Below are positions 63,948-64,000 of a stretch of 64,000 nucleotides of DNA, one piece after another. How positions within the stretch are numbered: the first letter of the stretch is position 1; each line of letters starts with the position of its first letter. The stretch spans positions 1 to 64,000 of the forward strand of contig JADZAS010000010.1 in the NCBI GenBank assembly GCA_020852515.1. The letters are read 5' to 3'. Below the pieces are notes generated by a model. The model made no database searches and was not told where the DNA came from. It was given only the letters and a program-made list of their open reading frames with translations. The position numbers were made by a program, and so were the translations under genes. Source of the stretch: Phycisphaerales bacterium (GTDB taxonomy: Bacteria; Planctomycetota; Phycisphaerae; Phycisphaerales; UBA5793).

Positions 63948-64000
63948 GTGTCTGACCCGTTGATCGAGATGCGCGGGATCGTCAAGACGTATCCCGGCGT
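63948..64000 (+). CDS. Start of sugar ABC transporter ATPase (YtfR/RbsA type), cut by window end
   Basis: A GTG at 63948 with GGGAG upstream begins SDPLIEMRGIVKTYPGV, the usual N terminus of CUT2 sugar ATPases just before Walker A. It is 19 bases after the YtfQ-like gene stop. Only 17 full codons are inside the window, so nothing more can be said. Confidence 0.75.
   Translation, partial: MSDPLIEMRGIVKTYPG

Overview
The window is high-GC DNA that looks like a member of the Planctomycetota, most likely a Phycisphaerae-type lineage. This is inferred from gene content: a 23S rRNA gene with its own promoter rather than one placed behind a 16S gene, a PilM-PilN type IV pilus operon with planctomycete-style glycine-rich partners, secreted proteins ending in a four-cysteine C-terminal domain preceded by dockerin-like Asn/Asp motifs, and many secreted glycoside hydrolases. 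No database search was possible; all family calls come from motifs read in the translations.

Layout. 1-2.6 kb: 23S rRNA on the minus strand, 3' end outside the window, with a leader carrying a strong promoter and a boxA antitermination site. 3.1-8.6 kb: a three-gene minus-strand pilus operon with a long structured leader reaching to about 9.2 kb. 9.4-15 kb: housekeeping and membrane genes (TauE/SafE permease plus DUF1634 partner, PAQR/hemolysin III protein, RhlE helicase, PGPGW protein and others). 15-18 kb: two secreted proteins. 18.2-20.6 kb: a compact four-gene module of unknown role (an Fn3/Ig-like protein, two small beta-rich proteins, a GNAT protein). 21-28.8 kb: a restriction or defence island with two adenine methyltransferases, a GIY-YIG nuclease-helicase fusion, a second SF2 helicase, a small zinc-finger-like protein, and an ORF made of 21-bp (heptad) repeats. 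29-43.3 kb: fatty acid desaturase, a glutathione peroxidase/phosphatase/cytochrome c fusion, a hybrid histidine kinase, a cyclopropane-fatty-acid-synthase-like enzyme, an alpha/beta hydrolase with an EF-hand loop, a GNAT/acyl-CoA synthetase fusion, a secreted FG-GAP protein, and DUF2267 and CBS proteins.

43.6-64 kb: a carbohydrate locus. An RbsA/RbsC/RbsB-like ABC importer is followed by a Tat-exported GH116 enzyme and a GH172 lipoprotein. Facing them is a minus-strand isomerase-kinase pair (L-fucose/arabinose isomerase family and FGGY pentulokinase). A 1563-residue lipoprotein that fuses a GH127 and a GH2 enzyme comes next, and then a second transporter whose binding protein closely resembles the galactofuranose binder YtfQ. 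Together these suggest release of furanosyl pentoses outside the cytoplasm, ABC import, and conversion of an aldopentose (D-arabinose is the simplest reading) through ketopentose to the 5-phosphate. No araD epimerase, fuculose aldolase or transcriptional regulator is visible in the window.

Gaps without recognised genes over 300 bases: 2628-3122 (23S leader), 8643-9393 (pilus leader), 16644-16998 (terminator plus leader), 20641-21065 (nothing recognised) and 23071-23565 (repeat ORF). I found no tRNA, CRISPR array, transposase or integrase.
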